From positions 3,410,001 through 3,474,000 of the forward strand of contig NZ_JBBPCL010000001.1 of NCBI RefSeq assembly GCF_038039215.1: a stretch of 64,000 nt of DNA, in the 5' to 3' direction. Origin of the DNA: Pseudonocardia sp. T1-2H (lineage in GTDB: Bacteria > Actinomycetota > Actinomycetes > Mycobacteriales > Pseudonocardiaceae). Shown here one piece after another: positions 48,970 to 57,576 of this stretch. The notes below the pieces were generated by a model. The model had not been told where the DNA came from, did not search any database, and saw only the letters and a list, made by a program, of their open reading frames with translations. Made by a program: the position numbers and the translations under genes. Positions within the stretch are counted from its first letter, which is position 1, and each line of letters starts with the position of its first letter.

Positions 48970-51915
48970 GTGCTGATCGTGGAGAGTGGTGGTTCGCCGG
49001 GAACGCCGCACGAGCCCCCGCCGAACGAGAGGCTGCGGCGCAAGGACTCCGGCGGCATCGCCTTCGACGTGCTGGCTATCCTCGCCGCGCTCGTCCTGGT
49101 CGGGCTCGGACTGGCCAACCTCGAGGCGGTCGAGGGACCGGCCACGGCGGCCCGGCAGGCGGCGGTCGGCGCCGTCGGGATCGTCCTCGTGGGGGTCCTG
49201 TGGCGGTTCCGGGTGGGGTTGCTGGTCGTCCTCGGCTGGGTCACCTACCTCCTCGCCGTGCTGCTGCTCGGCGCCGTGCTGGTCATCGGCCTCTCGGCGA
49301 ACGGCGCCACCCGGTGGATCGGCATCGGAGGGTTCACGTTCCAGCCCTCCGAACTGGCCAAGCTCGGGCTGCTGCTCGTGCTCGCCGCGGTCCTCGGTTC
49401 GGACCGCGCCCCGTGGCAGCGCTTCGTGTTCGCGATCGGGCTCGCGCTGGTGCCGATCGGGCTCACGCTGCTCCAGCCGGACCTCAGCACCACGACCCTG
49501 CTGGCCGTGCTCACGGTCGCGATGCTGATCATCGGCCGGGTGCCGGCGCGCTTCCTGCTGCCCATGTTCGCGGCCGCCGCCGTGGCGACGCCGCTGGTCA
49601 TCGGGATGTTACGGCCCTACCAGGTAGAGCGGCTCGGCAGCTTCCTCGTCGGCGCGCACGTGTCTCCCACGGGCGCGGGCTGGGCGGTGCAGCAGGCGCG
49701 GATCGCCCTGGGCTCGGGGTCGCTCTTCGGTCGCTCGGGCGAGCCGCTGACCGACCTGCTGGCCCAGTACCTGCCCGAGCGGGAGTCCGACCTCGCGCTG
49801 GCCAGCGTCGTCGAACAGTTCGGTCTGGTCGCGGGCGGCCTCGTCGTCGTGGCGGCGATCGTGCTGGTGTGGCGGATCGCGCTGGCCAGCCGGGCGCCCC
49901 GCACGCCGCACGGGGCCCTCGTCGGCGGCGGTCTGGCGGTCCTGCTCGGGGTGGAGATCATCGTGTCGCTGGGAGGCAACCTCGGGTTGCTGCCGCTGGC
50001 CGGGGTGCCGTTCCCGCTGCTCAGCATCGGGGGGACGGCGCTTCTGGTGCACCTCGTGGCGCTCGGGGTCGTCCTCGGGGTGCGCCGGGACGGGGCGCGT
50101 CGGCGGCTGTGGGCGGTGCCGCGCTGGCGCGCCAGGCCCCGGCTGGTGCGGGCGACCGCGGTGGCGCTGACCGGGCTGCTCGTGGCGTTCGGGCTCTACG
50201 GCTGGAACGTGCAGGCCGCCGAGGGCGCGGCCCTGACCGCGGCGGGGCAGGTGCAGATGACGCGCTGCATCCGGCTCCCCGCCCAACGCGGGATGATCAC
50301 CGATCGGCACGGCGCCCCGCTCGCCACCGGCACCGCCGGCTCCGCCGCCGGGATCGACCAGGTCGTCGCCGTGCCCGCCCTGCTGCGGTCCCGACCCGAC
50401 GACGTCGCCCGGCTCGCCGCGCTCACCGCGCAGCCGGTCGACGCGGTGCGCGCCGCCCTCGACGGCGTGCCCGCGACCACCCTCGCGCTCCGGGTGGCCG
50501 ACGTCCCCCGGGCCACCGGGAACGCGGTCGCCGCGGCCGGAATCAACGGCGTGCTGGTCGTGCCGGAGCCGCGGCGGTCCTACCCGACGGGCCCTCTCCT
50601 CGGCCCGGTCCTCGGGTTCGCGGGGGTGGCCACGCCCGCCGACCTCGAGCGGTGGCCCGACCTGCCCCCGGGCGAGATCGTCGGCCGCGCGGGCCTGGAG
50701 CAGCAGTACGACGCGGTCCTGCGCGGGACGAACGGCCAGCAGTGCGTGTACGTCACGCCGTCGGGCGTACCGGTGGCGATGGGCGCGCGCACGGAGCCGG
50801 TGCCGGGCGCGAACCTGAGGCTGTCGCTGGATCTGGGGCTGCAGCAGCAGCTGACCAGCAGCCTCGAGACGGCGCTGCGGGGCCAGCGGAGCCCGAGCGC
50901 GATCGGCGCGGCCGTCGCGATGGACCCGCGCGACGGCCAGGTCCTCGCGATCGCGAGCCTGCCCTCCTACGACAACAACGTCTACGGTCCGCCGATCGAC
51001 CCGGCCGGGCTGCAGGCCGCCGAGGCGGCACCGGGGCACCCCATGATCGAGCACGTGACCCAGGCCGCCGTGCCGCCGGGATCGACGTTCAAGCTGGTCG
51101 TGGGCGCGGCCGATGTCGCGCATCCGGTGTTCCGGCCCGAGCAGGTGATCCCCACCGGGGCGAGCTTCACCCTCGGCGACCACACGTTCGGCAACTGGCA
51201 GCCGATGGGCCCGATGGACCTCGTCCAGTCCCTCGCCTGGTCGAACGACGTGTACTTCTACAAGCTGGCCAACGCGCTGGGGCCCGATCCGATCATCGAC
51301 GCCGCCCACGCGCTCGGGGTGGGCTCCCCGACCGGGATCGACCTGCCCGCGGAGTCGGCGGGCTACCTCGGCACCCCCCGGTCGGTGCACGAGGGCGGCG
51401 GCGTCTGGTACGGCGGCTCGACGGTGATCCTCGGCATCGGGCAGGGCTACCTGCAGGTCACGCCGTTGCAGAACGCCCGGTGGACGGCCGGCGTCGCCAC
51501 CGGCCGGCTCGTCACCCCGCGGCTGGGCCTGGCCACCGGCACCGGTGGCGGCGCGTTCACCTCCCTGCCCGCCACCGCGTCGACCCCGATCCCGTTCGCC
51601 GGCGCCCTCGGCCCGGTCCGCGACGGGATGCGGGCGGCCGTGACCGGGGGGACCGCCACCCGGCTCGCGGGCCTGCCCGTCCCGGTGGGGGCGAAGTCCG
51701 GGACCGCGGAGGACGGGAGCCTGTCCGCCGACAGCTACGACAACTGGATGACCGCCGCCGCGCCGATGCCGGACCCGGGCGTGGTCATGACGGCGCTGGT
51801 CCAGGGCCCCGGCAAGGGCGCCAACAACGCAGGGATCGTGGTCGCGGACGGACTGCGCTACTACCTCGACCACCAGGCCGACGTGCTCGCGACCCCGCCG
51901 GTGCAGTCGCCGTAG
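48970..51915 (+). CDS. RodA/FtsW (SEDS) glycosyltransferase fused to a class B penicillin-binding protein
   Basis: A 981-residue fusion that joins peptidoglycan polymerisation and cross-linking in one chain. Residues about 25-395 are a polytopic SEDS domain, with WIGIGGFTFQPSELAKLG and the catalytic Asp274 in LPERESDLALAS. One further helix (about 398-415) leads into an extracytoplasmic transpeptidase: the PBP dimerisation region with RGMITDRHGAPLA, Ser705-x-x-Lys708 (PPGSTFKLV), Ser758-Asn-Asp760 and KSGT at 909-912. The SxD second motif is PBP2-like. GTG 48970 has AGGGGG seven bases upstream. All key residues are present, so both activities are expected. Confidence 0.93.
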   Translation: MLIVESGGSPGTPHEPPPNERLRRKDSGGIAFDVLAILAALVLVGLGLANLEAVEGPATAARQAAVGAVGIVLVGVLWRFRVGLLVVLGWVTYLLAVLLLGAVLVIGLSANGATRWIGIGGFTFQPSELAKLGLLLVLAAVLGSDRAPWQRFVFAIGLALVPIGLTLLQPDLSTTTLLAVLTVAMLIIGRVPARFLLPMFAAAAVATPLVIGMLRPYQVERLGSFLVGAHVSPTGAGWAVQQARIALGSGSLFGRSGEPLTDLLAQYLPERESDLALASVVEQFGLVAGGLVVVAAIVLVWRIALASRAPRTPHGALVGGGLAVLLGVEIIVSLGGNLGLLPLAGVPFPLLSIGGTALLVHLVALGVVLGVRRDGARRRLWAVPRWRARPRLVRATAVALTGLLVAFGLYGWNVQAAEGAALTAAGQVQMTRCIRLPAQRGMITDRHGAPLATGTAGSAAGIDQVVAVPALLRSRPDDVARLAALTAQPVDAVRAALDGVPATTLALRVADVPRATGNAVAAAGINGVLVVPEPRRSYPTGPLLGPVLGFAGVATPADLERWPDLPPGEIVGRAGLEQQYDAVLRGTNGQQCVYVTPSGVPVAMGARTEPVPGANLRLSLDLGLQQQLTSSLETALRGQRSPSAIGAAVAMDPRDGQVLAIASLPSYDNNVYGPPIDPAGLQAAEAAPGHPMIEHVTQAAVPPGSTFKLVVGAADVAHPVFRPEQVIPTGASFTLGDHTFGNWQPMGPMDLVQSLAWSNDVYFYKLANALGPDPIIDAAHALGVGSPTGIDLPAESAGYLGTPRSVHEGGGVWYGGSTVILGIGQGYLQVTPLQNARWTAGVATGRLVTPRLGLATGTGGGAFTSLPATASTPIPFAGALGPVRDGMRAAVTGGTATRLAGLPVPVGAKSGTAEDGSLSADSYDNWMTAAAPMPDPGVVMTALVQGPGKGANNAGIVVADGLRYYLDHQADVLATPPVQSP

Positions 51916-51924
51916 GCGCGGCGC

Positions 51925-52920
51925 TCAGCTGCGGCCGTAGGCCTCCAGCACGCCCGGGCTCCGCAGGCACCGCGCGGCACCCTCGGCGACGCAGGTCAGC
52001 GGGTTCTCGGCCCGTTTCACCGGCAGGCCGAACGCCCGCTCGAGGCCCTGGTCGAACCCGCTGGTGAGGGCGGCCCCGCCGAATATCAGGATTCCGTCGG
52101 CCAGCACGTCGCCGGCGGCCTGCGGCGGCAGGTCGTCCAGGCACCCCGCGAGCGTCCGGACGATCGTGTCGGTGATCGGCCGCAGGACCTCCGCGATCTC
52201 CGCGACCGGGATCGTCTCGAGCCGCGGGCGGCCCGACCCGATGTCCCGCCCGTGCACGACGAGGCTGGGCTCGACGTCGAAACCGGCCTGGACCTTGACC
52301 TCCTCGGCCGCCTGCTCGCCCACGACGAGCTGGTGGTGTTCGCGCAGGTGCTGGTGGACCGCGACCGTCATCTCGTCGCCGGCGACCCGGCAGGACCGGG
52401 AGGCGAGCACGCCGCCGAAACAGAACGCCGTCGCCTCCGCGGTACCCCCTCCTACGTCGACGACCATGTGGACACGCCGCTCCAGCGGGTCGATCCCACA
52501 GCCGACCGCGCCGGCGATGGACTCGTCGAGCACCGTCGTGCCGCTCATGCCGGCCTCGTCCGCAGCCTCCAGCAGCGCACGCCGTTCCAGCGTCGTGGCA
52601 CCGCTGGGCACGCCGATGACCACCCGGCCCCTGCCCCGCAGCCAGGGGCGCCGCGCGATCCGGCGGAGGACGGCCTGCAGGTAGAGCTGCGCCGTCTCCA
52701 GGTCGACGATCACGCCGTCGTGCAGGGGCCGCATCGCGGTCAACCCCACGGGTGCCCGCCCGATCAGCTCCGACGCCTCCCGGCCGATCGCCACGATCCG
52801 CCCGCGACGGGCGCGCGCGCCGCGCAGCAGGAGTACCGACGGCTCGTCGAACAGGATGCCGTCGTCGGCGTGGCACACGACGGTGTTCGCGGTGCCGAGA
52901 TCGATCCCGAGATCGGCCAC
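51925..52920 (-). CDS. MreB-like actin-family protein
   Basis: A 331-residue bacterial actin homologue, start GTG 52920 behind GGGGGAGGA. ATP-binding motifs are clear: phosphate 1 LGIDLGTANTVV, phosphate 2 VVDVGGGTAEATAF, the connecting IGVPSGATTLERRALLEAA, and the adenosine motif ILIFGGAALTSGFD. MreB proteins polymerise under the membrane and guide the RodA-PBP2 machinery. The gene is convergent with the fusion gene, ten bases apart. Many polar-growing actinobacteria lack MreB, so the protein may serve a special wall, for example in spores. Confidence 0.88.
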   Translation of the reverse strand: MADLGIDLGTANTVVCHADDGILFDEPSVLLLRGARARRGRIVAIGREASELIGRAPVGLTAMRPLHDGVIVDLETAQLYLQAVLRRIARRPWLRGRGRVVIGVPSGATTLERRALLEAADEAGMSGTTVLDESIAGAVGCGIDPLERRVHMVVDVGGGTAEATAFCFGGVLASRSCRVAGDEMTVAVHQHLREHHQLVVGEQAAEEVKVQAGFDVEPSLVVHGRDIGSGRPRLETIPVAEIAEVLRPITDTIVRTLAGCLDDLPPQAAGDVLADGILIFGGAALTSGFDQGLERAFGLPVKRAENPLTCVAEGAARCLRSPGVLEAYGRS

Positions 52921-53352
52921 AGATCCTCCCCCAGCACCAGCGTCGCCCCGAGAACCGGGAGTGCCAGTCTGCTGGTGCGGCGGGAGCCGGTCCAGCAACT
53001 CGGCCTCGTTCGCCGACGCATCCTCCTTTCGGTCGCGTCGACAGGCCCTTATGGGAGGACCTCTCCCGCCCCGGATGCCGTACGCCTCGGCCATACCGAC
53101 GGGACGTGCATTCATGTCCTGGGCCATTCGGTTGCGCGCCATTGATCGCGGCCTCGGCGAATCGTGCGCGATCCGCTGGGCCCGACTCCACCGAGAAGCA
53201 CGGAAGGACGCCGCCGGACCGTGTATCCGGATGAACGGCGGGTACCACCCGAACGGCTCGAGCTGATCGAGGAGCGGACCACGCGATCAGGAGCGGGTGG
53301 CGACGCAACGCACCTCTGCGCTGCGTGCGCCGTTCCCGAGGAGAGGATGGCA
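52921..53352. other. Divergent intergenic region
   Basis: About 430 bases between the MreB-like and DUF2254 genes. A purine-rich AAAGGAGG on the minus strand near 53025 is followed at once by an ATG whose frame overlaps the MreB-like start out of phase; it is too close to be used. No other element was seen. Confidence 0.35.
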
Positions 53353-54666
53353 ATGCTGTCACTGCGCCTGCGTCACCGCCTGCTGGCGAGCCTGTGGCTC
53401 GTCCCCCTGCTGTGCGTGCTGGCCTCGATCGGGCTCTCCCTGGTCACGGTGGCGATCGACCGGGCCTTCGAGGACCGCTTGATCCCGATGGCGATCACCG
53501 GTACCTCGGACGCGGTCAGAACCATCCTGAGCACCATCGCGTCGACCATGGTCACGCTGACGACGCTCGTCCTGACGGTCACCACCGTGGCCATCCAACT
53601 CGCCATGGGGCAGTTCTCGCCGCGAATCGTGCGGGCGCTGCTCCAGGACCGGTCCAGCCAGCTCGCCTACGGACTGTTCGCCTCCACCTTCACCTTCGCG
53701 ATACTGGCGTTGCGCGAGGTGGGGGCCGTCGGCGGCAACACCGTCCCCGGGCTGACCGTCCTGGTCGCCTACCTGCTGATGCTGGGCAGCGTCGCCACCC
53801 TCTTCCTCTACATCCACCACTCCGGCAACGCCCTGCGCGCCGCCGGGCTGATCGACCTGGTCGGCGACGAGCTCCATGCGCAACTCGACCGGGAGTACCC
53901 CGCCGACCGCCCCCGGTCCGCCCCGCCCGACGTCGTACTCAGCGCCGAGGCCGGAACCGTGATCGAGGTCGACCATCCCCGGCTGGTCGCGGTCGCCCGG
54001 GACGCCGGCTGCGTGCTCGAACTGGTCCCGATGATGGGCGATTACGTGCCCTTCGACGCGCCGCTGTTCCGGATCGACGGCGACCCGGGGCGTCTGGACG
54101 GCGATCACGTCGCCGGGCTCGTCGTCCTCGCGGCCGAACGAACCCACGAGGACGACCCGGCCTACGGCTTCCGCAAGCTCGTCGACATCGCCGAGCGCAG
54201 CGTCGCGCAGCCCTTCAACGACCCGACGACCGCCATCATGGTGATCAACCGGCTGCACGACTGCCTGCGCCAGCTCGCCGGCCGGCGCTTCCCGTCCGGG
54301 CGCCACTGCGACGCCGACGGCGACGTGCGGCTCATCGAGCGCACCCTCGGCTGGGAGGGCTACGTCCGGCTCGCGTTCGACGAACTCCGGCTCGCCGGAG
54401 CCGCCTCACCGCAGGTGCCGCGGCGCCTGCGGGCCGCGTTGGAGGACCTCAAGACCGTCGCCCCGCCGGACCGGCACCCGCCCCTGGACCGGCAGCTGGA
54501 CCTCCTCGCCGCCGGGGTCGCCCGCGGGTTCGACGACGGCGACGACCGGCGCGCCGCGCTCGTCCCCGATCAGCAAGGGATCGGATCCGGGCCCGACGTC
54601 GAGGACGGCCGCGCGCCCACGTCGTCCGGCGACCTGGCGTCGACAGCCCGCGGCCGCCACGACTGA
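53353..54666 (+). CDS. DUF2254 membrane protein
   Basis: A 437-residue membrane protein. ATG 53353 is six bases after GGAGAGG; an ATG two codons upstream touches the ribosome site and is less likely. Four hydrophobic segments lie near residues 10-30, 60-85, 105-120 and 134-155, with the conserved TLTTLVLTVTTVAIQLAMGQFSPR shown here by VAIQLAMGQFSPRIVRA. The large cytoplasmic part has YGFRKLVDIAERSVAQPFNDPTTA-type sequence (AERSVAQPFNDPTTA). This family is widespread and uncharacterised. Confidence 0.88.
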   Translation: MLSLRLRHRLLASLWLVPLLCVLASIGLSLVTVAIDRAFEDRLIPMAITGTSDAVRTILSTIASTMVTLTTLVLTVTTVAIQLAMGQFSPRIVRALLQDRSSQLAYGLFASTFTFAILALREVGAVGGNTVPGLTVLVAYLLMLGSVATLFLYIHHSGNALRAAGLIDLVGDELHAQLDREYPADRPRSAPPDVVLSAEAGTVIEVDHPRLVAVARDAGCVLELVPMMGDYVPFDAPLFRIDGDPGRLDGDHVAGLVVLAAERTHEDDPAYGFRKLVDIAERSVAQPFNDPTTAIMVINRLHDCLRQLAGRRFPSGRHCDADGDVRLIERTLGWEGYVRLAFDELRLAGAASPQVPRRLRAALEDLKTVAPPDRHPPLDRQLDLLAAGVARGFDDGDDRRAALVPDQQGIGSGPDVEDGRAPTSSGDLASTARGRHD

Positions 54667-54713
54667 CGCCGCGCCGGGCTCCACCGGAAATCAGCCCCGC
54701 GCGAGCGAGAGCG

Positions 54714-55637
54714 TCACGCCATCGAGCCGCTGTCGCGCGCCGCGTGGAGCCGGGTGAGTGTCTCGACCGTGGCGGCGAGGCCGTCGACGAGCACGACGGG
54801 CGGTGCGAGCCCGGCCGACGTCCATCCGGGGCCCGCCGCGACCAGATCCGCCGGGCAGCGGATGGAGTCGAAGACCGAGGGATCGGTCACGTCCGGCGTC
54901 AGGGCCAGGACCGCCAGGACGGCGCGGGCGGCGCGGGTCGCGGTGTCTCTCAGGGTCGGAGCCGGCGTCCGGGCACCGAGGAGCGTGCTGACGATTCCTG
55001 CCGCGTCGAGTGCGGCGGCCGCCGCGACCAGGGGCAGCTCGTGCTGCTCCTCGGGCGCGCACGCGAGCAGGACCGCCGGCCCCGTCGATCCCGCCGGGTC
55101 GACGGGCTGAACGGCGCGGGTGAGCTCGACCGTGGCGATATGGGAGATCAGGTGCTCCACGGCGATGCCGTGGGCCAGGTCCGCCCACCGGCCGCCGATC
55201 GCGGACAGGACCGGGCGGAGCACGTTCTCCCACGTCGCCTCGACCGAGGTGCACGCGAGGTGGTCGGCCAGTAGCCGGCGGACCGCGGGCCCGTCGAGGT
55301 CCAGCGCGGCGGCCCCGAGCCGATGCGCGACCGGGTCGACCTCGGGAGGCAGGCCGAGCGTCTGCGGTGAGGCTGCGAGCACCGTCCGCGCGGCCGCGGC
55401 GGTGGGGATGCCTTGGTCGACGAGCCGCCGAACAGCCTGCAGCCGTTCGAGGTCCGCCCAGGTGTAGCGGCGATGGCCGCCCGCCGAGCGGTGCGTGGGC
55501 CCCAACCCGTAACGCGCCTGCCACATGCGCAGCGTCGTGACGGTGAGCCCGGTCCGCGCCGCCACCTCCGATATCGGGAGCCCGGCCGAGGACGGAAGCG
55601 GCGGTGTCGAATCGGCGGGGTGCACGTCTCCGGCCAC
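54714..55637 (-). CDS. MerR regulator with a B12-photoreceptor-like (CarH/LitR) domain
   Basis: A 307-residue regulator; the GTG at 55637 has GAGGAG five bases upstream. The MerR helix-turn-helix is ISEVAARTGLTVTTLRMWQARYG with GGHRRYTWADLERL, here at residues 22-67. The C-terminal part resembles a cobalamin-binding domain: the W-x9-EH signature of CarH photoreceptors is kept (Trp151, Glu161-His162), and the lower-ligand motif ExHxxG appears as EQHELP with His199 present but Gly changed to Pro. Light-dependent, B12-based control is therefore possible. It diverges from the STAS-PucR gene. Confidence 0.8.
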   Translation of the reverse strand: MAGDVHPADSTPPLPSSAGLPISEVAARTGLTVTTLRMWQARYGLGPTHRSAGGHRRYTWADLERLQAVRRLVDQGIPTAAAARTVLAASPQTLGLPPEVDPVAHRLGAAALDLDGPAVRRLLADHLACTSVEATWENVLRPVLSAIGGRWADLAHGIAVEHLISHIATVELTRAVQPVDPAGSTGPAVLLACAPEEQHELPLVAAAAALDAAGIVSTLLGARTPAPTLRDTATRAARAVLAVLALTPDVTDPSVFDSIRCPADLVAAGPGWTSAGLAPPVVLVDGLAATVETLTRLHAARDSGSMA

Positions 55638-56005
55638 GTGAACTCCTCTGTTTCTCCGCTGGCCCGGATGGAGCATCGCAGCCAATCATCGAGCGTGGCC
55701 GGCCGCTTCCGCCAGGTGGCATATTTCGTCGACGTAACCTCCACAAAGCGGCCGTCGTCGGGCTACCGTCCCCTCGGAACAGCGTCTCGCCCCGACTGCA
55801 GGAACGACCATGCAGCACTTCTCGGGCGCGCTCCACCGAAGTTCGGGAAGGACGACCATGTGCACGGGAAACGGACTCCCCCGACGGCCGGCGCCGCCGC
55901 CTCCTCCGTCCGCTCCCCCGTCCCCGGCGCGCCACGCGCCGACCCCGTAAATCGTCCGGCGGCGCCCGAAGACGTCGGAGCCGAACCTCCGGGAGGGGAC
56001 CCAGG
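55638..56005. other. Divergent region between the MerR and STAS-PucR genes
   Basis: About 370 bases. It contains the short proline-rich ORF at 55858-55950 and both promoters. The segment 55715-55735 is locally AT-richer. No clear CarH-type operator was identified. Confidence 0.4.
55858..55950 (+). CDS. Short polyproline upstream ORF
   Basis: A 30-residue ORF with GGAAGGA six bases before its ATG. The peptide has a PAPPPPPSAPPSP run, the type that slows ribosomes without elongation factor P. It ends 55 bases before the STAS-PucR start, so it may be a leader peptide that tunes expression of that gene. It is supported by position and ribosome site only. Confidence 0.35.
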   Translation: MCTGNGLPRRPAPPPPPSAPPSPARHAPTP

Positions 56006-56716
56006 ATGGCGGACTCGGTCGAGATGGTGATCCAGCAGGCCCACGGCTACATCGTGGTGCAGCTGATCGGCGTGCTGTCGATGCACACCATCGCGGCCAC
56101 CCGCACCGCACTGGTGGAACTGCTCGACGGCCCGGGCTGCGTGGTGGCCGACCTCTCCCGCCTGGAGCTGCGCCACCCCGGCTGCGTGGCCGTCTTCGCC
56201 GCCGCCGCCACACAGGCCGGCGGCTGGCCACTGGCCAGGCTCGCCCTGATCGGTGCCGATCCGAGGATGCTCAGCCACCTGTCGTCTCCAGGCGTCGGGC
56301 CGGCCGTCCCCGTCGCCGAGACTCTCGGAGCCGCACTCGCCATGACCGACCAGCCACCGGACCGTGCCCGAACCTCCTCCACCGGTCCGGCCGGGGACCA
56401 GCACGCCTCGCGCTTCGCCACGCTCGCGCAGACGAACCCGGACGGGGCCCGGTTCGTCCAGGACTGGCTCGGCGTGCTCATCGAGCACGACATGTTCGGC
56501 CGCCACGAGCTCGTCACCACCCTCTCGACGTTCCTCGAGCACGGCCGCGACTACACCGGCACGTCACGGGCTCTCGGGATCCACCCCAGCACGGCCCGCT
56601 ACCGCATCTACCGGATCGCCCAGCTCACCCGATTCGACCTGCACGACTCGGAGACCCTCCTGAACCTGCACGCCGCGATCCGGCTCTTCACGCGGTCCTC
56701 GGACGAGCCGTTCTGA
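56006..56716 (+). CDS. STAS-domain regulator with PucR-type helix-turn-helix
   Basis: A 236-residue protein; GGGAGGGG precedes the ATG at 56006. Residues 1-115 look like a STAS domain of the anti-sigma antagonist kind (VEMVIQQAHGYIVVQLIG, VVADLSRLELRHPGCVAVF), although the usual phosphorylated Ser is not obvious. Residues 145-230 form a PucR C-terminal helix-turn-helix with TTLSTFLEHGRDYTGTSRAL, then HPSTARYRIYRI. The pairing puts a partner-switching input on a DNA-binding output. It is convergent with the DUF5995 gene. Confidence 0.78.
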   Translation: MADSVEMVIQQAHGYIVVQLIGVLSMHTIAATRTALVELLDGPGCVVADLSRLELRHPGCVAVFAAAATQAGGWPLARLALIGADPRMLSHLSSPGVGPAVPVAETLGAALAMTDQPPDRARTSSTGPAGDQHASRFATLAQTNPDGARFVQDWLGVLIEHDMFGRHELVTTLSTFLEHGRDYTGTSRALGIHPSTARYRIYRIAQLTRFDLHDSETLLNLHAAIRLFTRSSDEPF

Positions 56717-56723
56717 GGCGGGG

Positions 56724-57488
56724 TCAGGGCAGGCCGCGCGCGCTGAGCAGCAGCCAGCCCAGGAACCGGGCGCTGTCGTCGAGGCGCTGACGCTCCTCCT
56801 CGACGGCCTCGGGGTACCCCACCGGATCGCCGTGGTGTTCCCAGACCCGCTCGGCGGCCTCCCACGCGAGGGACCGGGTGACGCGGACGAGCAGGTCGGA
56901 GGCCGCGTTGCCGAACCGGTCGAGGATCCCGCCCTCCTCGGTCTCGGCGAGGAACGCGCCGAAGTCCTCACGCAGGTCGTCCATCTCCTCGGCGAAGATG
57001 TCGTTGACCAGGTCGTAGTCGTACCTCCGGTCCGCGGTCGGCGGGTAGGTCCTCCAGGTCTCGAGCAGGGCGAACGTCAGGTCGAAGTTGACGTGCGCAT
57101 TCACCCCGGCGGCCGCGAAGTTGGGGTGCCCGACGGCCTGGTCGTCGCGGCGGTCGAACAGCACCGTCCAGCAGCGGGGCGTGTCCGGGGCCCCGGTCGC
57201 GTACTTCTGGATCGCCGCGAGGTAGCGCCGGGCGAACTCCAGGTCGAGCAGGGTGAGGAAGGCCGGATCGCGGAACTCCCGCTTCTCCCGCCTGCCCTCG
57301 ACGGTCTCCAGGATGTTCTTGGTGATGGTGCAGTAGAGCCGGGAGAAGCAGGAGATCCCGTCGATCTGCGGCTGCACGAGGTCCGCGGCCGCGGTGTCCC
57401 TGATCGCGGCGAGCCGCTCGACCACATCCTTGATCGTCTCGACCTCGGTGCAGAACTCCGCCAGGTCCTTCGCGCCTTCTCGGGCCAC
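56724..57488 (-). CDS. DUF5995 family protein
   Basis: A 254-residue soluble protein from the GTG at 57488, with GGGGAG upstream. Family stretches are DTAAADLVQPQIDGISCFSRLYCTIT (key part GISCFSRLYCTIT) and GHPNFAAAGVNAHVNFDL, the latter rich in possible metal ligands (His, Asn, Asp), followed by a long helical second half. The family is common in actinobacteria and also occurs in bacteroidetes; its function is unknown. The gene ends eight bases from the convergent STAS-PucR gene. Confidence 0.75.
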   Translation of the reverse strand: MAREGAKDLAEFCTEVETIKDVVERLAAIRDTAAADLVQPQIDGISCFSRLYCTITKNILETVEGRREKREFRDPAFLTLLDLEFARRYLAAIQKYATGAPDTPRCWTVLFDRRDDQAVGHPNFAAAGVNAHVNFDLTFALLETWRTYPPTADRRYDYDLVNDIFAEEMDDLREDFGAFLAETEEGGILDRFGNAASDLLVRVTRSLAWEAAERVWEHHGDPVGYPEAVEEERQRLDDSARFLGWLLLSARGLP

Positions 57489-57576
57489 CGTCCGTGCTCC
57501 CCCGCCTCGTCCACGTCGTCCACTGAGGAGAGCACGGAGAGAGCGGTTCGGATACCCCGGTCCCGTCCCGCGGGGA

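Noticed and set aside
49200..52067. 955-residue open frame on the + strand and a 754-residue one on the - strand over the RodA-PBP gene
   Set aside because: Both are Arg/Gly/Ala-rich shadows typical of very GC-rich DNA; only the frame at 48970-51915 has protein-family motifs.
52764..53021. Minus-strand ATG right after AAAGGAGG upstream of the MreB-like gene
   Set aside because: No spacing between ribosome site and ATG, and the frame runs out of phase through the MreB-like N-terminus.
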